A stretch of 64,000 bases of DNA from Burkholderia sp. Bp9143 (GTDB lineage Bacteria > Pseudomonadota > Gammaproteobacteria > Burkholderiales > Burkholderiaceae): assembly GCF_003853645.1 (NCBI RefSeq), contig NZ_QTPO01000003.1:124001-188000 (forward strand), read 5' to 3'. A program made the translations under genes and the position numbers. The first letter of the stretch is position 1. The number at the start of each line of letters is the position of its first letter. A model generated the notes under the pieces. That model saw only the letters and a list, made by a program, of their open reading frames with translations, had not been told where the DNA came from and ran no database searches. This document shows positions 55,133-63,949 of this stretch, in pieces.

Positions 55133-55250
55133 GTTCAATGTCACCAGTGTTGTTCGGTGCAAGGCCGGCTCCACAATCCCTTGAGGAACCGGCAAGCATA
55201 CCGAGGGCAAAACGCGACATTTCTAAGTGGCCAGAACACGACATTTCTAA
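54719..55250 (-). mobile_element. Insertion-sequence remnant (ISNCY-like)
   Basis: One end is recognisable by a 12-bp direct repeat CGACATTTCTAA (55215-55226 and 55239-55250; on minus TTAGAAATGTCG) just before the transposase gene. The other end is missing: the transposase reading frame stops matching at about 54719, after an ELIQID block. No matching inverted end was found on the left. Flanking DNA on the right (55250-55320) is A+T-rich. Confidence 0.7.
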
Positions 55251-55485
55251 AAAGCTACTACAACAAGAACTATCGATAATTATGATTATGTCAAATAGTA
55301 AATTTACCCGAAAACACCACTGAAACCCTGGCCGGACACCGCTAGAATCCCGCCTCACCGGTCGCCCTCAGCCATCGTCTTCCACTGTGAACGCGGCCGC
55401 GGCAAAACCGCCGACACGCGATATCCTCGACGGCCGCCCGCCAGACGCCGTCTCCAGCCACTGCAAACCGCCCGCAACAGGACGA

Positions 55486-55974
55486 TCAGGACAACCACAT
55501 CCCCTGCATCTTGTGCGAGAAATGCGCGCGCTCGGCCGTCTCCATCAGCGACAGGAATTCGTCCTGCATCATGTGGATCAGCGCTTCATGGTCGCCGGCC
55601 TCGAAATACACTTCCGGCTGCTGCGCGAGATGTTCCTCGAGGAATGTCTTCATCCCGTACGCCATGCACACCGGCGGCAACGCGCCCAGGTCGCAATCCT
55701 TGAACAGTTCGCGCAGTTCGATTTCCCTGGCGAGCACGAGATGGCGGCCGGTCTTGACCCAAAGATCCGACAGTCGCACCGCGTGCGACGTCGGCAGCAC
55801 GGCGGCGACGTAGCCTTCGTCGTCCTCGAGCAGCACGGTTTTCGCGAGGCGATCGCCGGGGATATGCGCGGCGGCGGCCGTCTCCATGCTGGTATGACTA
55901 TACGGGTGGTACACGACTTCGTACCGCGATGACTTCTGGCGCAGGCAATCCTGCAGGGTGGCTGATACAGGCAT
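55486..55974 (-). CDS. YbaK/EbsC-family aminoacyl-tRNA deacylase-like protein
   Basis: 162-residue protein with the YbaK/ProX editing domain. HTSMETAAAAHIPGDRLAKTVLLEDDEGYV (about 27-56) contains the Lys of the deacylation site (AKTVLL), and GALPPVCMAYGMKTFLEE is the conserved GXXPP loop. Relatives hydrolyse mischarged Cys- or Ala-tRNA(Pro). The C-terminus is extended by a helix. GAGG lies about 8 nt before ATG 55974. Confidence 0.9.
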   Translation of the reverse strand: MPVSATLQDCLRQKSSRYEVVYHPYSHTSMETAAAAHIPGDRLAKTVLLEDDEGYVAAVLPTSHAVRLSDLWVKTGRHLVLAREIELRELFKDCDLGALPPVCMAYGMKTFLEEHLAQQPEVYFEAGDHEALIHMMQDEFLSLMETAERAHFSHKMQGMWLS

Positions 55975-56075
55975 GGCACACCTCGTCTGGGCGAATCGGG
56001 CGAACGAAGTTCGCTCCGGATTTGTTCAGCATAGGTCGCATTCGGCCCGATGGAAATCGCCGCTTCGCCCCTTCC

Positions 56076-57062
56076 TCATTCGGGCTCCCACTCCGGTTCC
56101 AACCCCTTTTCGCGCAGCCATTCGCGGTTGAAAAGCCGCGCTCGATAGATGTCGCCGCGATCGCACAGCAAGGTCACGATCGTGTGCCCCGGGCCCATCC
56201 GGCGGGCCAGCCAGACCGCCGCGGCGACGTTGATGCCGCTCGATCCGCCGACGTACAGCCCCTCCTCGCGCAGCAGCCGGTAGACCATCTTCACGCACAG
56301 CGGATCATCGATCCGCACGGCGTCGTCGATCGGCGCGCCGGCGAGATTCGCGGTGACACGCGTCGAGCCGATGCCTTCGGTGATCGAGTTGCCTTCGGCG
56401 CCGAGGTCACCCGTTTTCACGTAACCGTAGAGCCCGCTGCCGTGGGGATCGGCCAGCACGATCCGGACCTCCGGATTCTGCTCCTTCAGATAGCGGCTCA
56501 CGCCCGCCAGCGTGCCGCCCGTGCCGGTCGCGCAGACGAACGCATCGACCGTGCCGGCCGTGTCGCGCCAGATTTCCGGCCCGGTCGTCTCGTAGTGCGC
56601 CTGCCGGTTGACGACGTTGTCAAACTGGTTGGCCCATACCGCGTTGTCGAGTTCGTCCGCAAGCCGCCCGGCAATCTTCTGATAGTTGTTCGGGTCGCGG
56701 TACGGCGCCGCCGGCACCGGGCGCACGTCGGCGCCGAGCGTGCGCAGGATCGCCATCTTGTCCGGCGATTGCGTGTCGGGAATCACGATCACGCAGCGAT
56801 AGCCGCGCGCGGCGCAGATATGGGCAAGACCGATGCCCGTGTTGCCCGCCGTGCCCTCGACGACGGTGCCGCCCGGCTTCAGCGCACCGCGCTGCTCGGC
56901 GTCGCGGATGATGTAGAGCGCCGCGCGATCCTTCACCGATCCGCCCGGATTCATGAACTCCGCCTTGCCCAGGATCTCGCAGCCCGTTTCCGCGCTGAGC
57001 TTCGCCAGCCGGATCAGCGGTGTGCGCCCCACGCAGTCCACGAAGCCTTGTCGCACGTCCAT
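56076..57062 (-). CDS. Cysteine synthase-like PLP enzyme
   Basis: 328-residue fold-type II PLP enzyme. PLP Lys is in NPGGSVKDRAA (about residue 44), the substrate loop is GTAGNTGIG (about 69-77), and the phosphate-binding loop is ATGTGGTLAG (about 173-182). It resembles O-acetylserine sulfhydrylase/CBS, though an insert and a C-terminal LCDRGDIYRARLFN suggest a variant with another sulfide donor or acceptor. GGGAGGGG precedes ATG 57062. It is divergent from the adenosine-specific kinase gene. Confidence 0.92.
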   Translation of the reverse strand: MDVRQGFVDCVGRTPLIRLAKLSAETGCEILGKAEFMNPGGSVKDRAALYIIRDAEQRGALKPGGTVVEGTAGNTGIGLAHICAARGYRCVIVIPDTQSPDKMAILRTLGADVRPVPAAPYRDPNNYQKIAGRLADELDNAVWANQFDNVVNRQAHYETTGPEIWRDTAGTVDAFVCATGTGGTLAGVSRYLKEQNPEVRIVLADPHGSGLYGYVKTGDLGAEGNSITEGIGSTRVTANLAGAPIDDAVRIDDPLCVKMVYRLLREEGLYVGGSSGINVAAAVWLARRMGPGHTIVTLLCDRGDIYRARLFNREWLREKGLEPEWEPE

Positions 57063-57204
57063 GTTCCCCTCCCTTGCATTCGCGCTCGCGCGCCATACAC
57101 AACGAAGGATAGGACGCGGCCGCCGCTTTCGACGCCGGCCGCCGCGTACTAAGCTTGGAGAGCCCAGTGCGGCGCGCGCGCCGCATCGCCAGACGAGGTC
57201 CGCC

Positions 57205-57693
57205 ATGCTGCAATTGCAATCCGTCGCCATCGACAAGCCCGAGGCCGTGAATTTCATTCTCGGCCAGTCGCATTTCATCAAGTCCGTCGAGGACATCCAC
57301 GAGACGCTGGTCGGCGCCGTGCCTGGCATCCGTTTCGGGCTCGCGTTCTGCGAGGCATCGGGCAAGCGGCTCGTGCGCCGTTCCGGCACCGATGCGGCGC
57401 TCGTCGAACTCGCGTGCCGCAACGCCAGCGCGATCGGCGCCGGTCACGCCTTCATCGTGTTCCTCGGCGACGGTTTCTATCCGGTCAACGTGCTCAATGC
57501 GATCAAGGCCGTGCCGGAGGTCTGCCGGATCTATTGCGCGACCGCGAATCCGACCGACGTGATCGTCGCGGAAACCGCGCAAGGACGCGGAATCGTCGGC
57601 GTCGTCGACGGCCTTCCGCCGCTCGGCATCGAGAACGACGACGACGTGCGCTGGCGCAAGGATCTGCTGCGCACGATCGGATACAAGGCTTAA
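57205..57693 (+). CDS. Adenosine-specific kinase family protein (DUF355)
   Basis: 162-residue member of the small family first described as an archaeal adenosine-specific kinase. Hallmarks: FILGQSHFIKSVEDIHETLV, FGLAFCEASGKRLVR, and GFYPVNVLNAIKAVPEVCRI with ATANPTDVIVAET. Length is normal. GAGG lies upstream of ATG 57205. Kinase activity in bacteria is not well tested. It is divergent from the cysteine-synthase-like gene. Confidence 0.92.
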   Translation: MLQLQSVAIDKPEAVNFILGQSHFIKSVEDIHETLVGAVPGIRFGLAFCEASGKRLVRRSGTDAALVELACRNASAIGAGHAFIVFLGDGFYPVNVLNAIKAVPEVCRIYCATANPTDVIVAETAQGRGIVGVVDGLPPLGIENDDDVRWRKDLLRTIGYKA

Positions 57694-58170
57694 CCGCGGG
57701 CCGCCGATCCGGCGCCGGGCGCATGGCGCCCTCCGGCTGCGGGCCGGTTCATGCGTGAGACGCGGAGGCCTGACCGTGACTCGCCGCCGGGTGCGGCGCG
57801 CCCGCGGCAGGCGTCGCGGGATGCCCGGCCGATGTGCCGCCGCCGGTACTGCCTGCCGCCCCGGCACGAATTCCAAAGACGCTGCATAAGACCGCGCCGC
57901 AATGGCGTGGACCGGCGAGGCGGACGGTCATGATCGCGTCTCTTCTACCGGGGCCCTGTCCTGCAGACTCTGCTGCGTCAAAAGCACGGCCGCGGCCGGG
58001 ATTTCAGGGCGGAGGAAAACTAGACCGTTAGTTGCATTTACGAGAATGAAGATACGCTCCCGTTTGCGTCGCGCCGTGGCCGTCCGGCTGTCCTATACTG
58101 GCCGCAGCAGACTGACCGACGGTCGCACCGACGCACCGGCCGCGGCCGTCGACTCTTCCCGGAGCAACGT
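57694..58170. other. 477-nt intergenic region, no gene seen
   Basis: Short ORFs here have shadow-type Arg/Pro/Ala composition and no motifs. Near its right end, TATACT (58095-58100) could be a -10 box for the YciI gene, but the -35 match is poor. No terminator was found for the adenosine-specific kinase gene. Confidence 0.4.
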
Positions 58171-58458
58171 ATGCATTACCAGCTGATCTACGAACTCGTC
58201 GACGATTACCTGTCCCGGCGCGAACAGTATCGCGCCGAGCACCTCGCACTCGCGCGGGCGGCAACCGAACGCGGCGAACTCGTGCTCGCCGGCGCGTTGC
58301 AGGATCCGGCCGACCAGGCCGTGCTCGTGTTCGAGGGCGATTCGCCGGAAGCCGCCGAATCGTTCGCGCGCGCCGATCCGTACGTGCAGAACGGTCTCGT
58401 CAAGTCCTGGCGCGTGCGGCCGTGGCGCGTCGTGATCGGCAAGCACGCGCCGCGCTAG
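58171..58458 (+). CDS. YciI-like protein
   Basis: 95-residue YciI/YCII-domain protein with ferredoxin-like fold. QLIYELVDDYLSRREQYRAEHLALARAATERGELVLAG has the conserved His (about 23), and the later ADPYVQNGLVKSWRVRPW is the family block with Asp. A GGAGCAACG ribosome-binding site precedes ATG 58171. Function unknown. It is convergent with corA, 18 nt between stops. Confidence 0.92.
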   Translation: MHYQLIYELVDDYLSRREQYRAEHLALARAATERGELVLAGALQDPADQAVLVFEGDSPEAAESFARADPYVQNGLVKSWRVRPWRVVIGKHAPR

Positions 58459-58476
58459 CGATGCACGGGGCAATGG

Positions 58477-59454
58477 CTACAGCCACCCCGCCCGCTTGAA
58501 GCGCCACCACAACGCGAGATCGGCCGCGACCATCACCGCGATGCAGCCGTAAAAGCCGTACTTGAGGTGCAGTTCGGGCATGTTCGCGAAGTTCATCCCG
58601 TAGATGCCGGCGATCATCGTCGGTATCGCGAACAGCGCGGCGAACGAGCCGAGCCGCTTGGTCACCTCGTTCTCCGCGAGCGAGATCATCCCGAGGTTGA
58701 CCTGGACCGCGGTCACGACCATCTCGCGCCGCCCTTCGATCGTCTTCACGATCCGCTGCAGGTGGTCGTACACGTCGCGGAAGTAATGCTCCATCCCGCT
58801 GCAGACCTGCGGGATGCGCCCGCCGGTGAGCTTCGCGAGCGGCTCGATCAGCGGCGCCGTGTGCTGGTGCAGCATCACGAGCCGGCGTTTCAGCGAATAG
58901 AGGTCCTCGATGATCACGCGCGACGACGCCGGCGTGGCCTTCGTGAAGATACGGTCCTCGAGTTCCTCGAGCTCGTTGCCGAGCGCCTCGAGGATCGGAA
59001 AATAGCGGTCGACGACCTGGTCCATCAATGCATAGAACACGAACGCCGACCCTTCCTGCAGCAGGTGCGGCTCGCGCTCGCAGCGCTTGCGCACCGCGCG
59101 GAAATCCTGCTCGGTATGGTTGCGGATCGACAGCACGTAGTTCGGGCCGACGAACACGTTCAGCTCGCCGACCTTGAATTCGCCGTCGTCGTCGAACTCG
59201 ACCGTATGCAGCACTGCGAACAGCGAGTCACCGTACTCCTCGATCTTCGGCCGTTGATGCCCCTTGCGGGCATCTTCGAGCGCGAGTTCGTGCAGCCCGA
59301 ATTCCTCGCCCATCAGGTCGATCTCGTCCGGTGTCGGATCCTTCAGCGCGACCCACACGAAACACTCGGGCTTCGACACGTAGTCGCTAATGGCGTCGAT
59401 ATCGATATCGGCCAGCTTGCGGCCGTCCTGGTATGCAGCACAGTTGATCAGCAT
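58477..59454 (-). CDS. corA: CorA-type magnesium/cobalt transporter
   Basis: 325-residue channel. A large N-terminal cytosolic domain is followed by two membrane helices at the C-terminus, with the signature GMN in IYGMNFANMPEL (about 280-291). The C-terminal helix GCIAVMVAADLALWWRFKR ends with basic residues. It moves Mg2+ and in some cases Co2+ and Ni2+; a link to the B12 locus 40 kb away is only speculative. Start ATG 59454. It is divergent from the CydX-like gene. Confidence 0.95.
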   Translation of the reverse strand: MLINCAAYQDGRKLADIDIDAISDYVSKPECFVWVALKDPTPDEIDLMGEEFGLHELALEDARKGHQRPKIEEYGDSLFAVLHTVEFDDDGEFKVGELNVFVGPNYVLSIRNHTEQDFRAVRKRCEREPHLLQEGSAFVFYALMDQVVDRYFPILEALGNELEELEDRIFTKATPASSRVIIEDLYSLKRRLVMLHQHTAPLIEPLAKLTGGRIPQVCSGMEHYFRDVYDHLQRIVKTIEGRREMVVTAVQVNLGMISLAENEVTKRLGSFAALFAIPTMIAGIYGMNFANMPELHLKYGFYGCIAVMVAADLALWWRFKRAGWL

Positions 59455-59635
59455 GGTATCCGTGATGTTGCCGTTTCCACATCAGTTTACCGGTTTGGCG
59501 CGCGGGCGGCCCCCGGCTTGCGCGGCACGCCGATATTGGTCATGATCGGATTGCATGCGCCGCGGCACGCGCACGGCATCGCTTCGACAGACGCACGGCA
59601 CGGCCGTGCGGCCCAACCGTCAAGGAGACAGACCC

Positions 59636-59782
59636 ATGTGGTATTTCTCGTGGATACTCGGCATCGGCGTGGCGCTCGGCTTCGGCATCATCAACGCGAT
59701 GTGGCTGGAAGCGGAAGTGTTCTCGCGCGACGACAAGCGCACTGACGCACCGCGCGCGGATTCGGGGAGCCGGTATTCGTGA
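59636..59782 (+). CDS. cydX: CydX-like small subunit of cytochrome bd oxidase (orphan)
   Basis: 48-residue single-pass protein. MWYFSWILGIGVALGFGIINAMWLEAE matches the CydX/YbgT family closely in its Trp-Tyr-Phe start and NAMW core; it stabilises CydAB. It has a longer hydrophilic tail (about 20 residues, Asp/Arg/Ser-rich) than typical CydX. AAGGAG lies about 9 nt before ATG 59636. No cydA or cydB is nearby: upstream is divergent corA, and its TGA overlaps the GTG of the next gene (GTGA). Confidence 0.85.
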   Translation: MWYFSWILGIGVALGFGIINAMWLEAEVFSRDDKRTDAPRADSGSRYS

Positions 59783-60396
59783 CGCACCTGGTGTTCTTCT
59801 GCGGACATGCAGGCACCGGCAAGACCACGCTCGCGAAGCGGCTGATCGGGCCGCTGATGCGCGCGACCGGTGAAGCCTTCTGCCTGCTCGACAAGGACAC
59901 GCTCTACGGCCGCTACAGTTCGGCCGCGATGGGCGCCCTCACCTCCGATCCGAACGACCGCGACAGCCCGCTCTACCTGAAGCATCTGCGCGATCCCGAA
60001 TACCAGGGCCTGCTCGACACGGCCCGCGAGAACCTCGCGCTCGGCATCGGCGTGCTCGTGGTCGGCCCGCTGTCGCGCGAAGTGCGTGACCGGCGCATCC
60101 TCGACCGCGCGTGGCTCGGCATCGGGCCGGACGTCACGCTGACGGTCGTCTGGGTCCATACGGCGGAAGACGTCGCGCATCAGCGGATCGTCGCGCGCGG
60201 CAATCCGAACGACGCGTACAAGCTCGCGCACTGGGACGAATACCGGCAACGCCGCTTCGTGCCGACCGGCCACGAATGCGACGGCATCGTGATGTTCGAC
60301 AACACCGCACCATCCGACGCGGACATCGATGCGCTGCTGTACCGCATCGCACCGCCGGCGCCGAAGACGACGATCGTCCCGCCGCTGCCCGCCTGA
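59779..60396 (+). CDS. P-loop AAA kinase-like ATPase
   Basis: 205-residue P-loop protein. Walker A GHAGTGKTT is at residues 9-17, with a LDKDTLYG segment after the second strand and LTVVWVHTAEDVAHQRIVARG later, like small gluconate/shikimate-type kinases. The start is GTG 59779, overlapping the CydX stop by 4 nt, so both are made together. Substrate unknown. The two-gene pairing is odd and worth attention. Confidence 0.85.
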   Translation: MTHLVFFCGHAGTGKTTLAKRLIGPLMRATGEAFCLLDKDTLYGRYSSAAMGALTSDPNDRDSPLYLKHLRDPEYQGLLDTARENLALGIGVLVVGPLSREVRDRRILDRAWLGIGPDVTLTVVWVHTAEDVAHQRIVARGNPNDAYKLAHWDEYRQRRFVPTGHECDGIVMFDNTAPSDADIDALLYRIAPPAPKTTIVPPLPA

Positions 60397-60438
60397 GCGG
60401 CGCGCACCGCCCTGCTCTTCCCCGATTCAACGCGCTTC

Positions 60439-60476
60439 AAAAAAACAACGCCGGAAGCGCTGTTGCGCTCCCGGCG
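60439..60476 (-). terminator. Rho-independent terminator of the saccharopine-dehydrogenase-like gene
   Basis: On the minus strand: CGCCGGGAGCGC (60476-60465), loop AACA, GCGCTTCCGGCG (60460-60449), a 12-bp stem with one G-U pair, then TTG and seven T (60445-60439). It begins 30 nt after the stop of the gene ending at 60507. Confidence 0.92.
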
Positions 60477-60506
60477 TCGCACGGCCCTCGTGCCGGAGAC
60501 CGATCG

Positions 60507-61607
60507 TCAGGCGACTTCGTGCACGCGCTCCATCGTGCCGCCTTCGTACAGCTTGCCGAAGCGGTTCGCGAGGAACGCCTTCAGCGACACCTTCTCCTGC
60601 GGGATGAAACCGCTCTGCGGCAGCTTCTTTTCGCGGAACAGATCCAGCACCGCGCACATCGCGCCGGCCGTCGTGATCTGGATCGCGCTCATGTGCATCC
60701 CACACACGTCCTTCGCGAAAATCTTGCGCGTGAACACGTCCTGAACGAGCTGGCCGTCCTTCACACCCGTCACCGTGACGAACACGAGCACAACGTCCTG
60801 CTTCGTCGACGGCACCGCGCGGCGCATGATCGACTTCAGCGTATCGCGGTCGCTCGACAGGCGCAGGTCCTCGAGCAGGAACTGCACGAGCTCGCGGTGG
60901 CCCGGATAGCGCACCGACTTGTAGTCGAGCGTCTCGACCTTGCCCGACAGCGTCTCGCACAGCGTGCCGAGGCCGCCCGACGTATTGAACGCTTCGTATT
61001 CGGTGCCGTCGAGCGAGAAGTGCTCGAGGCCTTCGAGCGGCTGCACCCACTGCTTGCGGCCGTCGCGGATCGCTTCGCACGGCTGGCAGTATTCGTTGAT
61101 CAGGCCGTCGACGCTCCACGTCAGGTTGTACTTCAGCGCGTTGGTCGGATACTCGGGCAGCGCGCCGACGCGCATCTTCACGTCGCGCACTTCGCTGAAG
61201 CCGTTCACGAGCTCGTGTGCGGCGATGCCGATGAAGCCCGGTGCGAGGCCGCACTGCGGCATGAACGCACGGTCCGAACCGTCGGCCAGTTCGCGGATCG
61301 CGTGGGTCGCGCGCACGTCTTCGGTCAGATCGAAGTAATGGACGCCAGCCGCCTTGGCCGCCGCGGCGACGTTGACCGCGAGGTAGTACGGCAGCGCGTT
61401 GACGAGCGCATCGAAGCCCTTCACGGCTTCGCGGATCGCATTGGCGTCGGCCGAATCGACACGCTGCGTTGCGATGCCTTCACGCGACAGCTTGGCGAGC
61501 GCATCCGCATCGCGGTCGAACGCGACGACTTCGTAGTCGCCGGTTTCACGCAGCATGTGAGCAATGGTGTGGCCGATCAGACCTGCGCCGACGATGGCGA
61601 TTTTCAT
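60507..61607 (-). CDS. Saccharopine dehydrogenase family protein
   Basis: 366-residue NAD(P)-binding enzyme. The Rossmann motif is IAIVGAGLIGHTIAHML (3-19). DALVNALPYYLAVNVAAAAKAAGVHYFDL and FMPQCGLAPGFIGIAAHELV follow in the pattern of saccharopine/lysine-ketoglutarate reductases. It is close to the bacterial type implicated in lysine breakdown, often beside an Lrp regulator as here. AGGAGA precedes ATG 61607. A 9-bp inverted repeat lies about 120 nt upstream, and a terminator follows the gene. Confidence 0.9.
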   Translation of the reverse strand: MKIAIVGAGLIGHTIAHMLRETGDYEVVAFDRDADALAKLSREGIATQRVDSADANAIREAVKGFDALVNALPYYLAVNVAAAAKAAGVHYFDLTEDVRATHAIRELADGSDRAFMPQCGLAPGFIGIAAHELVNGFSEVRDVKMRVGALPEYPTNALKYNLTWSVDGLINEYCQPCEAIRDGRKQWVQPLEGLEHFSLDGTEYEAFNTSGGLGTLCETLSGKVETLDYKSVRYPGHRELVQFLLEDLRLSSDRDTLKSIMRRAVPSTKQDVVLVFVTVTGVKDGQLVQDVFTRKIFAKDVCGMHMSAIQITTAGAMCAVLDLFREKKLPQSGFIPQEKVSLKAFLANRFGKLYEGGTMERVHEVA

Positions 61608-62040
61608 GCGCTTATCTCCTGATGATGAGTTGGGTATTGGTGTACGGCGTCGAGCCATGAACACAGTTTAGGGACGCGCAAAATCAGTTCCAAGACGAAG
61701 AATGATGCGAAACGACCGATTAATTCGACGAAATGACGACGCATTTCGTCACAACGACCAAATCGTCTAAAAATCGCGTATATGCCGCGCCGCAAACGGG
61801 CCGCTGCGGCCCCGCTCAGGCAGACAGGAAGGAATACGCAAAGCGGGACATGCGCAGGCGCAGGAATCGTTGCGCGCGCCCAGGCACGCATGCGACGCAA
61901 CGACGCTCGCGCGACGATGCGCGAGGCAACGCCCCGCCCCGCGGCGAGCGCCGGCGGCGGGTATCAAGAGAAGGGAAAGGAGGAAAGACCTGCGCGACGA
62001 ATCGCGCCTCGGCGTCACACGCGACGCCGCATGCGACGCG
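61608..62040. other. 433-nt regulatory region between saccharopine-dehydrogenase-like and Lrp genes
   Basis: No gene seen. The A+T-richer part (61660-61790) holds a perfect inverted repeat, GACGAAATG (61727-61735) and CATTTCGTC (61742-61750) with a 6-nt spacer. Further half-sites TTCGTC and TTTCGC (minus strand) lie between it and the start of the gene at 61607. Confidence 0.5.
61727..61750. promoter_or_regulatory. Inverted repeat, candidate Lrp-type operator
   Basis: GACGAAATG-N6-CATTTCGTC, two perfect 9-bp arms, 120 nt upstream of the saccharopine-dehydrogenase-like gene. Repeated related half-sites on the gene-proximal side fit the multi-site binding of Lrp-type regulators, one of which is encoded next door. 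Confidence 0.6.
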
Positions 62041-62505
62041 TCATCCGCCGATCGTGCCGCGATCGATCTTGCGCGACAGAATGATCGACGTCGTCGTGCG
62101 CTCGACGCCTTCGAGCGTGCCGATCTGGTCGAGCAGATCGTTGAGCCGCTCCGGCGAATCGGCACGCAGCCACGCGACATAGTCGTACTCGCCGCTCACC
62201 GCGCACAGCAACTGCACCTCGGGCATCCGGTCGAGCTTGCGCAGCACGTCCTTGCCGAACTTCGGCGTGAGGATGATGCCGACGTACGCGTAAATGCTCG
62301 CATCGAGCACGTCCTGGCCGAGCCGCACGCTGTACCCGGCGATCACGTTGGTGCGCTCGAGCCGCGCGATACGCGCGACGACCGTCGTGCGGGCGACGTC
62401 GAGCTGTCGCGCGAGATCGGCGACGCTTGCGCGCGCATCCGCTTGCAGCAGCGCGACGAGTTGCCGGTCGAGATCGTCGAGTTGGTCGAGGCGAGGTGGA
62501 CGCAT
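62041..62505 (-). CDS. Lrp/AsnC-family transcriptional regulator
   Basis: 154-residue regulator. N-terminal helix-turn-helix (LDDLDRQLVALLQADARASV and VARTTVVARIARLERTNVI), then the RAM ligand-binding domain with VQLLCAVSGEYDYVAWLRAD. It binds amino acids in known members. It is encoded just upstream of, and on the same strand as, the saccharopine-dehydrogenase-like gene, suggesting it controls that gene in response to lysine or a product. GAGGTGG lies before ATG 62505. Confidence 0.93.
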   Translation of the reverse strand: MRPPRLDQLDDLDRQLVALLQADARASVADLARQLDVARTTVVARIARLERTNVIAGYSVRLGQDVLDASIYAYVGIILTPKFGKDVLRKLDRMPEVQLLCAVSGEYDYVAWLRADSPERLNDLLDQIGTLEGVERTTTSIILSRKIDRGTIGG

Positions 62506-62844
62506 GAGGCTGGGCCGGCGTGCAGCGCGCCGGCAAAATGGAACGTGACGCGATGATAGCGCCGAACGTCGGTGCGCCCAAACGGCATCGCCCGCCGTCA
62601 CGCGCTCACGCGTTCGCGCCACCCGCCTCGTCCGCGTGCGACGTCCCGCATGCCGATCCAACACCATCGACACTCGCCCGCCCGCTATGTCCCTTTCAAT
62701 TTCGATTCGTATCGGATGTAAGCAAGTGTCGCTTTCGCCGCCGCGTTGCATCCAACGTGCTACTAATAACGTACGAGGCGAGATGCGCACTCGCGGCACT
62801 GGCCGCCGCGCCCGCTCGCACGACACCACCCCGGAGAGCCAACC
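62506..62844. other. 339-nt divergent promoter region, no gene seen
   Basis: It separates the Lrp gene (-) from the Spy-like gene (+). TAATAAC near 62763-62769 could be a -10 element for the Spy-like gene, whose ribosome-binding site is GGAG in CCGGAGAGCC. Nothing else was recognised. Confidence 0.4.
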
Positions 62845-63387
62845 ATGAAGAAAATCTCGCTCACCCTCGCCATGCTCGCGGTGACGGCCGGCGCATTCGC
62901 GCAGACCCAGCCGCAACCGCAGCCCGCTCCGGCCGCAGCCACGGCCGCCTCGGCGCCGAGCGCCGAACAGCGCGCGGCGCGCCATGAAGCGCGCATCGAG
63001 CAGCGCATCAAGTACCTGCACGATCAGTTGAAGATCACGTCGGCCCAGGAACCGCAATGGAAGACGTTCGCCGACACGATGCGCGAGAACGGCGACACGA
63101 TGGGTCGCCTCTATCGCACACGGATGGAAAGCCAGAACGTGTCGGCGGTCGACGACATGAAGCAGTACGCGGAACTCGCTCAGGCGAACGCGGACGGCGC
63201 GAAGAAGCTTGCCGACGCATTCGCGCCGCTCTACGCGAGCTTCCCGGCCAACCAGAAGGCGCTGGCCGACACGACGTTCCGCAGCTGGCTGCACCACGGC
63301 GGCGAACACCGCGGCACGGGCAAGGCCAAGAGCAAGGAAGGCAAGGCATCAGCCGCACCGGCCGCAAGCGCGCCTGCACAACCCTGA
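62845..63387 (+). CDS. Spy/CpxP-like periplasmic protein (LTXXQ motif)
   Basis: 180-residue exported protein. Signal peptide MKKISLTLAMLAVTAGAFA (1-19), a Gln/Pro/Ala-rich linker, then a helical core with LKITSAQEPQWKTFADTM, a variant of the LTXXQ repeat of Spy/CpxP chaperones. A Lys/Ala-rich C-terminal tail ends the protein. Such proteins act as envelope stress chaperones or metal-stress proteins; the exact role is unknown. Confidence 0.85.
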   Translation: MKKISLTLAMLAVTAGAFAQTQPQPQPAPAAATAASAPSAEQRAARHEARIEQRIKYLHDQLKITSAQEPQWKTFADTMRENGDTMGRLYRTRMESQNVSAVDDMKQYAELAQANADGAKKLADAFAPLYASFPANQKALADTTFRSWLHHGGEHRGTGKAKSKEGKASAAPAASAPAQP

Positions 63388-63517
63388 CGCCCGCCTCGCC
63401 GGCGCCGCGCTGCCCGTCCGGGCCGAACGGCGTCGCGCATCCCGCGGGAATCCGGCGCGTCACACGGCGCGCCGGATTCGGGATAAGCTCCCGGCTTTTC
63501 CCGCACTTCCCCTCGCC

Positions 63518-63949
63518 ATGCTCGAACTCAAGCACATCGATCTCCGTACCGACCCGCAGGCCCGTCGCGTCGTGAAGGACGAAACCGTCACGGTCGCCTT
63601 CGCGGATGCCGACGGCGAACTGATGAGCCTCGAAGGCCCGAACCGCTATGTCGCGGGCGACGCGCTGATCACCGGCTCGACCGGCGACCGCTGGGTCGTG
63701 TCGCGCGCGCGCTTCGACGCGAAGTACCTGCCTGCCGATCCGGCGCTCGCGCACGGCACGCCCGGCGCCTACCGGAACCGGCCGGCCGTCGTGCTCGCCC
63801 GCCGCATGGACGAGCCGTTCACGATCGCCCGCTCGGAAAACGGCGACACGCTGCGCGGCATTGCCGGCGACTGGGTGATGCAGTATGCGCCCGGCGACTA
63901 CGGCGTCGTGCAGGCGCGGCGTTTCGCGCAGGTCTACCGCGACGCGTAA
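63518..63949 (+). CDS. PGDYG-domain protein, function unknown
   Basis: 143-residue protein containing the eponymous motif in MQYAPGDYGVVQ (about 125-135) and an FTIARSENGDTLRGIAGDW segment. The family is small and uncharacterised. ATG 63518 is taken because the conserved part starts there; the frame is open to 63209. The stop TAA is the first of four TAAs in a 7-bp tandem repeat. Confidence 0.8.
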   Translation: MLELKHIDLRTDPQARRVVKDETVTVAFADADGELMSLEGPNRYVAGDALITGSTGDRWVVSRARFDAKYLPADPALAHGTPGAYRNRPAVVLARRMDEPFTIARSENGDTLRGIAGDWVMQYAPGDYGVVQARRFAQVYRDA

